Notes under the pieces: generated by a model
Seen by the model: the letters and a program-made list of their open reading frames with translations, nothing else
Database searches by the model: none
What the model was told of the DNA's origin: nothing
Program-made: the position numbers and the translations under genes
NCBI RefSeq assembly: GCF_036711975.1
Contig: NC_091968.1
Location: 14,446,001-14,510,000 of the forward strand
Source: Onthophagus taurus
Lineage: Eukaryota > Arthropoda > Insecta > Coleoptera > Scarabaeidae
Reading direction: 5' to 3'
Length of the DNA: 64,000 nt
Shown: piece after piece, positions 1 to 9,506 of the stretch
Layout of the letters: every line of letters begins with the position of its first letter
How positions within the stretch are numbered: position 1 is the first letter of the stretch

Positions 1-1120
1 TGGTCGACAGAATTACCGGAACCAAAAGTGATAGAAAGTCCAAACATGTCTCAGAACGGCGTATAACGTCATAATATAACGTTTTGGGCACATTTTGTTT
101 TTTATCTCTAACATGCTCCAATATGTCATTTGGCCCCTGAATATCACAAATATGGTGAACAGAGTTATCGGAACCAAAAGTGATAGAAAGTTCAAACATG
201 GCTCAGAACGGCGTATAACGTCATAATATCACGTTTTGGGCACATTTTGTTTTTTATCTCCAACATGCTCCAATGTGACATTTGGCATCACAATATCACA
301 TATATGGTCGACAGAATTACCGGAACCAAAAGTGATAGAAAGTTCAAACATGGCTCAGAATGGCGTATAACGTCATAATATCACGTTTTGTGCACATTTT
401 GTTTTTTATCTCCAACAATGTGACATTTGGCATCTGAATATCACATATATGGTCGACAGAATTACCGGAACCAAAAGTGATAGAAAGTTCAAACATGTCT
501 CAGAACGGCGTATAACTTCATAATATCACGTTTTGGGCACATTTTGTTTTTTATCTCCAACATGCTCCAATGTGACATTTGGCATCTGAATATCAAATAT
601 ATGGTCGACAGAATTACCGGAACCAAAAGTGATAGAAAGTTCAAACATGGCTCAGAACGGCGTATAACGTCATAATATCACGTTTTGAGCACATTTTATT
701 TTTTATCTCCAACATGGTTCAACATGTCATTTGGCGCCTGAATAACACAAATATGTTCAGCAGAATTATCGGAACCAAAAGTGATAGAAAGTTCAAACAT
801 GGCGAAGAACGGCGTATAACGTCATAATATCACGTTTTGGGCACATTTTGTTTTTTATCTCCAACAATGTGACATTTGGCATCTGAATATCACATATATG
901 GTCGACAGAATTACCGGAACCAAAAGTGATAGAATGTTCAAACATTGCTCAGAACGGCGTATAACGTCATAATATCACGTTTTGAGCACATTTTATTTTT
1001 TATCTCCAACATGGTTCAACATGTCATTTGGCGCCTGAATAACACAAATATGGTCAGCAGAATTATCGGAACCAAAAGTGATAGAAAGTTCAAACATGGC
1101 TCAGAACGGCGTATAACGTC
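1..1120. repeat. 152-bp satellite array, left block
   Basis: About seven head-to-tail monomers of roughly 152 bp. Recognisable landmarks in each are CGGCGTATAACGTCATAATA, GGGCACATTTTGTTTTTTAT and CCAAAAGTGATAGAAAGTTC. Monomers differ at a variable stretch after the T-run (types with ATGTGACATTTGGCATCTG, or with CAACATGTCATTTGGCGCC) and by small deletions. The block runs in from the window edge and is cut at 1120 by the first element. No gene is present; reading frames inside it are by-products of the repeat. Confidence 0.97.
1115..1120. repeat. Target-site duplication of copy A, left
   Basis: AACGTC directly before the element terminus AGTAGTAGAT. The same six bases follow the other terminus, and the satellite consensus has them once (GTATAACGTCATAATA). 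Six bases is the length known for Polinton integration. Confidence 0.95.
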
Positions 1121-1134
1121 AGTAGTAGATAAAA

Positions 1135-1249
1135 GCCGATTCTAGAACCTCCTCTCAGAACCTCAGGTCAAGGTCAAGGCCAAGGTCACGTTGAGTGACC
1201 TTGACCTTGACCTTGCCCTGAGGTTCTGGGAGGAGGTTCCAGAATCGGC
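1135..1249. repeat. Near-perfect hairpin inside the left terminal repeat of copy A
   Basis: Two 55-nt arms (1135-1189 and 1195-1249) flank a 5-nt loop GTTGA. By eye 51 of 55 positions are Watson-Crick pairs, one is a G-T wobble and three are mismatches. The outer arm begins GCCGATTCT and the inner arm ends AGAATCGGC, 14 nt from the element tip. Such a structure could be a cruciform or a terminal replication signal; the role is not known. Confidence 0.9.
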
Positions 1250-1507
1250 TATTGCAAAGGGGGTCGTTGACCAGTAACCTAGACCTAAACAATGACCTTT
1301 ACTTTGAGCTCACCTCAGGTCAAGATCACGTTTAGTGACCATGACCTTGATCAGTAACCTTGACCTGAACAATGACCTTTACTTTGACCTCAACGGAGAC
1401 CTTGAAGTCAACCTTAATTGTGACCATGACATTGACCTTGTACGTGACCTGAAATGAAGGTTACACGACGTGAGTTCATTGAAAACCCCACTTCGGAGGA
1501 GGTATGC

Positions 1508-1541
1508 TTTAAATAGCAGATAGAAAATCGTGTTCAACAGT
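1508..1541 (+). promoter_or_regulatory. Candidate polymerase core promoter in the terminal repeat
   Basis: TTTAAATA at 1508-1515 and an initiator-like ACAGT at 1537-1541, about 31 nt further, lie 24 nt before the ATG. The spacing fits an animal TATA-initiator promoter. TGACCT-type words occupy the preceding 350 bp. Not tested. Confidence 0.5.
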
Positions 1542-1564
1542 ATTGAAGTAAGAGTGTTGTGAAC

Positions 1565-4500
1565 ATGTTGACCTGCGACGTGTGTTACAAAGAGTTTACT
1601 AGACCAGATAATCTTGTGAGACATCAACGCACAGCATGTATTGGGAAACGTCGAAAGGTGGAAGAGGATCAACAAGGAGATGTTATAGTGTGTGAAATAT
1701 GTGATGAACACGTAACCAGACAATGTTATTCCTCACATCTGCGCAGCAACAAACATAAACAGAAAGCCTTCGTAATAATAGATGATGGTGTAGAAAAAAT
1801 AGATTCGATATTTGGAGATAAAATATGTAGTTTTAGAGTGAGCGATCATGAACGGAAGTACGTAGACATGAAGGAATTCAGTAACCGAATTAGAGAAAAA
1901 GTTATCAGTTTGATACAGTCCGTGAGGAATGTAAATGGTAGTTTAAAAGTGAATACGGAAATTTTTGGATTGTATTTCATAAATACGAAGGAAGAAGTGG
2001 AAATCAAATCATTCAACACAAAAAATAAAATTATAACAGTAGCCGTAGACTTGTACCAAACATACGAGGACTTTATGGACGAGATTATGGTGAAAATGTC
2101 GGAATTCCAAGAACGGGACTCAGGTAAGAGTATAAGAATAGAAAAGTAGTAAAATGCGAAACTAAAGGCGTTAATACTGCAGGTTGGACCTTGTTGGAAA
2201 TATTATATCTTGAAGTGAACTGTAACAAGTTTAATCCTACAAGAGCATCGAGCTACATCGACTTACCGACATCCATAAAAGGGAAGAGAGCGGTAATAAA
2301 TGTGCAAAATAACGATAATAAGTGCTTTGCTTGGGCACTGATGTCCGCGCTGTACCAACCCACAGGTTTACCGCAAAGAATATCATCATACCCAGATTAT
2401 AGGGAAACAGAATTAAAGTTTGACTGCGTAACATTCCCAGTACCCATCAGAGACATACCAAAATTTGAGGAAGAAAATAACATTTCAATTAACGTCTATG
2501 GTATAAATTCTTGGTATAATGGAGAGAAAATGGTAGATGATATTGTAACTGTATGTATATGTAAACAGAAACGGGAGCGTCATGTAAACTTATTAGTAGT
2601 CAGCGACAATTTCGGGAATAACCACTATTGTTGGATAAAAAACTTATCTCGACTGATAAATACACAATCATCGACTCATGAACATCAAAGATATATTTGT
2701 GAGGGTTGTTTGCAATACTTTTCAACTGAAGACAAGTTGGTACGACATCAGATGGATGACTGTAAAAAAGTGAAAGCAACAGTACCAAGCGAACAAATAA
2801 AAGTGAATAAGTTCGGACATCTAGAAAAGGAAAATGTTTTACAATTTGAAGGATTTGAAAAAAAAATGAAAGTTCCGTTTGTGGTGTACGCCGATTTCGA
2901 GGCGATTCTGAAACCCTTAACGCCCGAAGAAGGAAAAGTTTACGATGATAATAAACCATATACGGCCCGATGTTTTGAACACGAACCATACGCGTTTGCG
3001 TACTACATTAAGTGTGCTTACGATGATAACTTATCGAAATTCCGAATATACCGAGGGCGAAACGCTGCTCTGGAATTTATTATAAGATTGGAGAAGGATG
3101 TAATAGAGATCTATAAACAACATTTGAGGCAAACAAAGGATATGATACCGCTAAGCTGTCTGGACCAATTTGTACATGAACTGAGTTCCGTATGTCACAT
3201 TTGTGATAAACCAATAAACAAAGAAGAGAAAGTGTGTGATCACGATCACTTGACAGGATTGTATAGGGGTCCTGCGCATTCCGTCTGCAATATAAATTAT
3301 AAATTACCGATGTTTATCCCTGTGTTTTTCCACAACCTGTCGAATTACGATGCCCACATGTTTGTGAAAAGTATTGCCCTAAACAAGGAGGAAGTAGAGG
3401 TGATAGCACAAAACAAAGAAAAATATATTTCTTTTTCCAAAAAAATAGTTGTCGGAGAAACAACCGATAACAAGGGAAAGAAACGCAAAGTGTTTATGAA
3501 AATAAGATTCGTCGACTCGTTTAGATTTATGGCGAGTTCTTTGGAAAAGTTGGTTTCATATTTGGATGATAAGGATTGTGTGGAAGTGAAAAAAAAATTC
3601 AAAGACTCTGAAGAATTTAGATTGATGCGCCAGAAAGGTGTATTTCCATATTCGTTCGTAGATTCGTTTGAAAAGTTGGAGTATAGTAAATTGCCTGATC
3701 ATACACAGTTTTACGACATATTGAGTTCAAGTAATATTTCAAAGGAACAATACTCTAGAGCACAGACTGTATGGAATAAATTTAAGTGTACAACGTTGGG
3801 AGAATACAGTGACCTGTATTTGACGTCAGATGTGTTAATGTTGACTGACGTCTTTGAAAATTTCAGGACAATATCTTTGGAGAATTACAATCTGGATCCT
3901 TGCCATTATTATACTGCGCCCGGGTTTGGGTGGGATGCTCTGTTAAAAATGACAGGTGTAAAATTAGAATTGTTATCAGACATTGACATGTTACACTTTT
4001 TTAAGAAAGGGATTAGAGGCGGTCTCTGTATGTGTGTAAAACGATCTGCAATAGCAAACAACAAGTTCCTTGACGATTTTAACCCGGAAAAACCATCATC
4101 ATATATTCTATACTTGGATGCTACCAATTTGTATGGGTATGCAATGAGTTGTAAATTACCAACAGGCGGTTTTCGATGGTTGTCGAACCAAGAAATAGCA
4201 GATATAGATGTGGAGTGTTTAGATGATGAACACCTTGGTTATGTCTTTGAAGTGGATTTGGAGTATCCCGAAAGGTTACACAACCAGCATGATGATCTAC
4301 CGTTTTGTCCCGAAAACATAATCGCTCCCGGATCGAAGCATCCTAAGTTGATTGCGAACTTACAAAATAAATCGAAATACATAATTCACTATGTAAACCT
4401 ACGTGAATGTGTGAAAAAAGGTCTTAAGCTAACCAAAATACACCGTGCATTGCAATTTCAACAATCGCCGTGGATGAAACCATATATCGATTTTAACTCT

Positions 4501-5397
4501 GAGAAACGAATGAATGCTACGAATGAATTTGGGAAAAATCATTATAAACAAATGAATAATATCGTGTATGGGAAAACGATGGAAAATGTTGAAAATAGAG
4601 TCGATATACGATTAGTGTCACATTGGGAGAATCGTTACAGGAGACCCGGTGCAGAAGCTCTTATCGCAAAGCCGACTTTCAAGTCATCGAAAATTTTCTG
4701 CCATAATTTGGCAGCCATTGAAATGCAGAAGGTGGAGGTCAAATATAACAAACCTCTGTATGTAGGGTTTAGCGTACTGGAATTGTCGAAAGCGGTCATT
4801 TATAACTTTTTTTATAATTTTTTAAAAGAGAAATATGGTGAAAACGTATTATTGTTATATACAGATACGGATTCGTTAATTCTCGAAATATTTACTGAGA
4901 ATGTATACCAGGATATCAAAGAAAATATAGAGATGTTCGATACCTCTAATTACAAGTTAAACAACAGACATAATATTCCTCCAGGGCCGCCGATAGTTGG
5001 AAAAATGAAAGATGAGTACCCAAATACGATATTAACATCGTTTTATGGTACAGGAGCTAAAGCTTATTGTATTAACACTTTGGAAGGAGTTGTCAAGCGT
5101 GCCAAGGGTGTGAAAAAGTATGTTATCGATAAAAACTTAAGTGTTTCAGAATATAAACGGATTATCGAAGATGGAGGTTCTGTGCGAAAAAAGATGTATG
5201 TCTTTCGCTCCTCCTATCACACGATGTATACAGAACTAAAGAATAAAGTGGCGCTCTCTGCACATGACGATAAACGTTACGTGATGGAGGATGGATGTCA
5301 TACGTTAGCTTGGGGAAACTATCTTATTGAAGATCTACGCAGGGAAGATCTTTTGGACAACTTATTGGAGTTGTTAAACGTAAACATGTATGGCTAG
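1565..5397 (+). CDS. Protein-primed family B DNA polymerase (two exons)
   Basis: Replicates the element, presumably starting from a terminal protein. The coding sequence is 1565-2123 joined to 2183-5397, 1257 residues from the first ATG. The 59-nt intron has GTAAGA and CTGCAG borders, is phase 1, and joins the frame cleanly. Exon 1 carries two Cys/His fingers (1574-1760). Exon 2 has a Cys/His finger (2698-2763), Exo I DFE near 2893, an endonuclease VII-like cluster CDHDHLTG near 3235, Exo II HNLSNYDAH (3331-3357), Exo III near 3811-3849, polymerase motif A DATNLYG (4117), YGKTME (4567-4584) and motif C YTDTDS (4858-4875). Every catalytic motif is present. The gene starts where the terminal repeat ends and converges on the integrase. 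Confidence 0.93.
2124..2182 (+). other. Polymerase intron, 59 nt
   Basis: GTAAGAG donor, CTGCAG acceptor and a branch-like ACTAA near 2160. It contains in-frame stops, and its length is not a multiple of three, so unspliced RNA would give only a 196-residue zinc-finger protein. Removal restores one frame across the junction. The donor and acceptor are preserved in copy B (47592-47650). Confidence 0.88.
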
Positions 5398-5548
5398 TTA
5401 AATTGCGATCAGTTAATTTGTAAAAAAAAAAAATACTTGCTTGTATCACAAAACTTGTATATAAAGTAGAAAGTAGGTTGTTAAAAAGGTTACTTGAAAT
5501 AAAATCAACGAAATTAAAAAAAAGTTTTTTATTTTCTTAGTGTAAAAA
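5398..5548. terminator. Convergent 3' ends of polymerase and integrase
   Basis: AT-rich 151 bp between two convergent genes. AATAAA on the + strand at 5498-5503 serves the polymerase. TTTATT at 5528-5533, AATAAA on the - strand, serves the integrase. Two A/T runs here explain a 3-bp length difference from copy B. Confidence 0.75.
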
Positions 5549-6484
5549 TTATAATACATCCTTTTTTGCAATCCAAGAATTATGAGAGCTATCCATTCCC
5601 AACCATTTCACTCGGACTTTATTTCCTTTTCGACGAAGAACTTTTTCAATTAAAAATACATCCGGGTGTTTCACACGTTGTAATTCTTCGTCGTAAAATG
5701 CTCCAAGAATGGGTTCTCCTCTACCATCTTTAATAAGGTAAGTCCTGGGATTAGTATTTTGAACTGTCGCTATGGTGAAAATTTCATTGGACCAAGTTGG
5801 TTGGTAACCTTTAGCAAAAGCGTGTCTGTACTTGCTAATTCGCACGTGTTCCCCCACATTAAATTTATGGTGGTTGGGGTCGACAACTTTAATGGAATTG
5901 TATACAGTATTTAACAGAGCAGATTCATTTCGTCGATTAACAGCTGAAGGTTTCATGTGAATGGTGCGATGTATTGTGTTGTTGTAAGATTTTAGTAATT
6001 TGGGTAGTAAGTCTAACCAGCGATAATTTCCTTGCATACTAAATTCTTTCCACATTTTATTTTTTAGGGTTCTATTAAACCGTTCGATAATCGAGCTTTT
6101 TAAAGTGGAATAGGTGCTGTAATGATTAATGTTAAGTTGTTCCATTAATTTTTGAAAATCGCTATTGTAAAACTCTTTCCCATTATCGGTTTGTAAGTTG
6201 CTCGGAGTAATATTCTTTTTACTATGCAAAATGTCCTTCATAGCTTGAGTAACCTCTTTCCCAGTTTTGGTTTTGAGTGGTAAGGCCCATGCGTATTTTG
6301 AAAAAGCGTTGATAACAGTCAGTATATACTTGTAACCTTTATTGACCGACGCATATGGGATCATTTCAACCAAATCAGCTTGATAAAGATCCAATAGTCC
6401 GTGAAGCAGAACGCGGCGTCGCCGATAATGTCGTCTCGCAGGTGCATGTAGTTCGTTAACGAGATCTCGCTTAACACTAACCAT
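5549..6484 (-). CDS. Polinton integrase (DDE/RVE superfamily) with chromodomain
   Basis: Inserts the element into the genome, producing the 6-bp duplication. 311 residues. The core has D37 in QADLVEM, D100 in LQTDNGKEF and E134 in IIERFNRTLKNKMW, with 33 residues between the last two, the spacing I recall for this integrase group. The C-terminus (about 270-311) looks like a chromodomain (HPDVFLIEKVLRRKGNKV, WLG, SWIAKKDVL), which can bind histone marks and could bias insertion to heterochromatin such as satellite. No HHCC zinc finger is obvious at the N-terminus. Its ATG overlaps the stop of the preceding gene as TAATG. Confidence 0.93.
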   Translation of the reverse strand: MVSVKRDLVNELHAPARRHYRRRRVLLHGLLDLYQADLVEMIPYASVNKGYKYILTVINAFSKYAWALPLKTKTGKEVTQAMKDILHSKKNITPSNLQTDNGKEFYNSDFQKLMEQLNINHYSTYSTLKSSIIERFNRTLKNKMWKEFSMQGNYRWLDLLPKLLKSYNNTIHRTIHMKPSAVNRRNESALLNTVYNSIKVVDPNHHKFNVGEHVRISKYRHAFAKGYQPTWSNEIFTIATVQNTNPRTYLIKDGRGEPILGAFYDEELQRVKHPDVFLIEKVLRRKGNKVRVKWLGMDSSHNSWIAKKDVL

Positions 6485-6891
6485 TACTCTACAACCCCTT
6501 CAATCAACAACTCTACAAGAAAAGGTAGTCCTCCTATCGGTGCATTATTTTTACACTTAATGGTATCTCCGCGTTTGAGTTGGACTCCCTGGAGCGACTT
6601 AATAACGATATCGTTAACAAGTAACTGAACATGAGCGGACTTTACAACATCTTTTATCATACCTTCGTAGAAAGAATTGATGTAATCCGTAATTCCACTT
6701 TTGTTTGTGATTTTATAAAGTTTTGTTTTTGGATCAACATCTCCATCACCACGTAAAGTTAAAATAAATGTTGATGAAGGTTGTAGAACTTCGGATCTTG
6801 CTATGTGGTTCTGTATAACATGGTGGTGAACATGCTTACCAAATTTATCGATAGATGTAGAACCATGTTCACCAAAACGGTTTAAAGGCAT
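6484..6891 (-). CDS. 135-aa protein of unknown function, cistron before the integrase
   Basis: Not recognised. The N-terminus is His-rich (KHVHHHVIQNH, about 19-29), followed by a compact mixed alpha/beta-looking sequence without membrane segment or Cys. It lies between the DUF8207-like gene and the integrase, and the last base of its TAA stop is the first base of the integrase ATG. Both are probably made from one mRNA starting at the TATA box 35 bp upstream of its ATG. Identical in copy B, which suggests it matters for the element, but the role could be structural or regulatory. Confidence 0.75.
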   Translation of the reverse strand: MPLNRFGEHGSTSIDKFGKHVHHHVIQNHIARSEVLQPSSTFILTLRGDGDVDPKTKLYKITNKSGITDYINSFYEGMIKDVVKSAHVQLLVNDIVIKSLQGVQLKRGDTIKCKNNAPIGGLPFLVELLIEGVVE

Positions 6892-6898
6892 ATTGGCT

Positions 6899-6934
6899 TC
6901 TGAAGCGTCACAGAAACAGAAAAAAGTTTATATA
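6899..6934 (-). promoter_or_regulatory. Candidate promoter of the 135-aa/integrase transcript
   Basis: On the - strand TATATAAA (6927-6934) follows the stop of the upstream 386-aa gene within 3 nt, and an initiator-like TCAGA lies at 6899-6903, about 33 nt from the TATA start. The first ATG after it is that of the 135-aa gene. Confidence 0.55.
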
Positions 6935-6937
6935 CCC

Positions 6938-8098
6938 TTAACGAATGACTTGCGCTTCCCGTAATTCCTCTATGAGGGATATAATTTCGTTATGATGAGC
7001 AGTATGACCTGCTGCTTCGGAAGCAAGTAGTAAACGCAACCGATCAACTAATTCGTTCACGTCGTCCCAGTATTCGTACTCTTTAATTGCAGCAGGTACT
7101 AACAACTTATTTAAGTGACCTGATCCAGTTTTAGGTTTTGGCCAATATCGAGCCCAGTACACATTTGGTCTTTGACCCAAGGAAATTGGTTTGATTATGT
7201 TCACAAACTTTTCATTTTCATCATCAGTTATGATACTTTTTGAAGCGTCATAATCTCTTTTATGTACATTCGAACGTTGTAAGATATCTTTGTAATTTCT
7301 CGCATCTGGTAAAGTAAATTTACCCGGTTTATTTTTGAATAACAACTCGTATAACCCCGGTGTTCCTGTATAAGTAAATTCACCCACCAAAATGTTTTTC
7401 CCGTCAAACGTTATTGGTTGATTTGCGATATACAATCCATCGGTAAGTGCACGAACACCGTAAGTTTGATCGAACTCGTTATTTACATCTACTGTTAAAC
7501 CCGTAACATAGGTACGTGGTAAGGGGTCCAGCTGCCCTAAAGCTTCTCTAATAACTGTCTGTTCCATCATTCCCTCCATATTCTCTTTCATGCGCGCCAA
7601 CTGCTCCCTAGCGTCCCGCTCGTAGACATCTAAAGATGTGTCTGACTCACGAACAGAAACCTCAGGTGTAGTATCTCGACCCTCGAACACCTCTTCGTCG
7701 CTGAGAAATTGCGGACTCCGTGCGAGTTCCGGTGAAACATCCATGCTAGCTCCCGGTTTAATGGGTGTTGACGTAACTCTACGTTTAGGTTTCACTCTAG
7801 GAGTTTCCAGTTTAAGTCCTTTAGAAGGTTTCTGCAAGTCAGCCAGTAAGGCTGAGATATCTGGTGACTGCTCCTTTTTCGGGGTAAATAAATCACGTTT
7901 TATCCCGAATTTATTGTCGAGCGCTAATAAATTGACAGTTTGTAATTTTTTGGAAATATCTGTCAGAGGTTCTTTCAGTGGAGCGAGTTGAGCTTCGGCA
8001 ATGGACTGCTTCTGTTTTATATCTCCTTTCAAAGTGCGTATTTTATGTTTAACATCTTCTCGCGCAGCTATTAACTGTTGTGCAACATTACGATTCAT
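6938..8098 (-). CDS. 386-aa DUF8207-like Polinton protein
   Basis: Function unknown. The N-terminal 60 residues look coiled-coil (VKHKIRTLKGDIKQKQ), then a charged, Pro/Ser-rich linker (about 75-150). From about 195 a globular region has YGVRALTDGLYI, TFDGKNILVGEF, TYTGTPGLYELLFKNKPG and NYKDILQRSNVHKRDY, a pattern I associate with the DUF8207 family seen in arthropod Polinton-like loci. The C-terminus ends in Glu/Arg helices. It sits between ATPase and integrase cistrons, a conserved neighbourhood for this family. A scaffold, tail or DNA-linked virion role is possible but not shown. Confidence 0.75.
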   Translation of the reverse strand: MNRNVAQQLIAAREDVKHKIRTLKGDIKQKQSIAEAQLAPLKEPLTDISKKLQTVNLLALDNKFGIKRDLFTPKKEQSPDISALLADLQKPSKGLKLETPRVKPKRRVTSTPIKPGASMDVSPELARSPQFLSDEEVFEGRDTTPEVSVRESDTSLDVYERDAREQLARMKENMEGMMEQTVIREALGQLDPLPRTYVTGLTVDVNNEFDQTYGVRALTDGLYIANQPITFDGKNILVGEFTYTGTPGLYELLFKNKPGKFTLPDARNYKDILQRSNVHKRDYDASKSIITDDENEKFVNIIKPISLGQRPNVYWARYWPKPKTGSGHLNKLLVPAAIKEYEYWDDVNELVDRLRLLLASEAAGHTAHHNEIISLIEELREAQVIR

Positions 8099-8161
8099 AG
8101 TTCAACGTGATAGTGTAATGATCGCACAGAGACTGAGCATGCAGTCGTAAAGTCAATGGTT

Positions 8162-8863
8162 TTACAGTATAATGTACTCATCGAAACCTTTCCGATAGCG
8201 TCCGTTATTTTTATCGCAATCTAAATCAATAACTAATATACCGTGCGGTGTATCCCAACAAGTTCGACAAATTCTGACAAAATCATCCCACGTAATGTCC
8301 CCTAGCAAATGATCGTTGTAAATATGTTTCAAGTTAGTGAGATCTTGTTTAAATAAAACTAAAAGGTTGCAATTGTCACGTAAAAGCTGCTTGGAAATGG
8401 CGCTATAACTTTGAGCGAGTAAAAAAGTATCAACGTTTCTATGACGACCGTATGAAAAATATTCCTTGATAATCTGTTGCTCTGTAGGAGCAATATCATC
8501 AAAAATAATAATTGAATATTCTTTCACCTTTGACGGTGGTAGAAATCGTCCGACATCTGAGTATTCATAATAGCCGCAAGAGCGGATAGGTTTAAGTAAT
8601 TGTCGTAGAAATTCGTATTTGATTTGGTAGAGTGAATTAGAGCACAAATATACATTCAAAAAGCGCAACCCGTTGAGAGCTGTCAATAAAGTTAACATTA
8701 CGTTTGTTTTTCCGGCACCCGAAGAACCAATTATCAAACCACGTTTACATTCCCCACCAAATAATTCGCTATGTCGTTTAAATTTATTTGCAGCGAAGTC
8801 GTTATGAAGATTACAGATTGGTAGTGTTAAAGGTTGGCTAACAAACTTAACGTCTTCAACCAT
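8162..8863 (-). CDS. A32/FtsK-HerA-type DNA packaging ATPase
   Basis: Predicted motor that pumps DNA into the capsid. 233 residues. Walker A is GSSGAGKT (46-53), Walker B is IIIFDD (118-123), and a polar sensor-like FLLAQSY follows near 146. Length and motif order fit the compact packaging ATPases of Polintons, which relate to poxvirus A32. It lies 63 bp upstream of the 386-aa gene on the same strand. Together with the capsid candidates and protease it argues for virion formation. Confidence 0.9.
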   Translation of the reverse strand: MVEDVKFVSQPLTLPICNLHNDFAANKFKRHSELFGGECKRGLIIGSSGAGKTNVMLTLLTALNGLRFLNVYLCSNSLYQIKYEFLRQLLKPIRSCGYYEYSDVGRFLPPSKVKEYSIIIFDDIAPTEQQIIKEYFSYGRHRNVDTFLLAQSYSAISKQLLRDNCNLLVLFKQDLTNLKHIYNDHLLGDITWDDFVRICRTCWDTPHGILVIDLDCDKNNGRYRKGFDEYIIL

Positions 8864-9506
8864 GCTGACGGGTGATACTTGAACGGGAGATTAACAAGAA
8901 ATGAAGTCGTAGTAGAAAACAATGTTTATTTTATCATAAAATGTAGCATACAAAAAATTTCAGCAGATTATTTATTATCATTGTTTCAAAATAATGGTTT
9001 ACAACACTTTAACTATATAAACTGTTAACATTGAGTTTGAAAGTTATTTAAAGCGTGCGTAATATTACACAATATTTATTTTACAATAAGACGTGGTATA
9101 CATAAATTTACAAAATTATTTATTATCATGATTTCAAAAGTATCTGTATGGTTGATGTAGTAGAACCACCAGTGGGTTATTCACATACAGATGTTATGTG
9201 ATTAAACAAAATAAAGCAGTGTAAGTCACAGTACAATTTACACTACTTAGTATTAAATTAACAATAAGTAGATACGGTAAATATTCAAATAAGTAATTAA
9301 TAATACATATTAACAAAAGCATGGGAGCGGTAACAATAAGTAGATACGGTAAATATTCAAATAAATAATTAATAATACATATAAACAAAAGCATGGGAGC
9401 GGAAAAGGTGAAAAGGAAGCGAACTTGTTGTCATATCATCAATTCGAACGATTTTCAGTATCATACAAGGATGGTGTACAAATTTGAAAAAACCACCTAC
9501 AACATA
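8864..9506. other. 643-bp AT-rich intergenic stretch with tandem repeats
   Basis: No gene seen. Two 72-bp direct repeats lie at 9261-9332 and 9333-9404 (each with AAGTAGATACGGTAAATATT and AAAGCATGGGAGCGG). A diverged pair of about 150-bp units sharing TTATTTATTATCAT occupies 8920-9150. AATAAA-type signals on the - strand would end the 186-aa gene transcript. The remainder precedes the ATPase and may hold its promoter. Confidence 0.8.

Larger units (their letters stand above)
1121..1566 (+). repeat. Terminal inverted repeat, left end of copy A
   Basis: 446 bp, starting AGTAGTAGATAAAAGCC, matching the reverse complement of 19262-19707 with about ten substitutions. It is rich in TGACCT/AGGTCA words, contains a 115-nt hairpin near its tip, and has a TATA-like box near its inner edge. 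Identity stops within the ATG of the polymerase gene, so the repeat supplies the entire upstream region of that gene. Confidence 0.95.

Noticed and set aside
1-1120. Regularly spaced repeats resembling a CRISPR array
   Set aside because: Units are continuous 152-bp tandem monomers without unique spacers, in eukaryotic DNA.
3909-4127. Minus-strand frames within the polymerase and similar antisense frames across the capsid and integrase genes
   Set aside because: No domain, no start context, and fully explained by the overlapping conserved gene.
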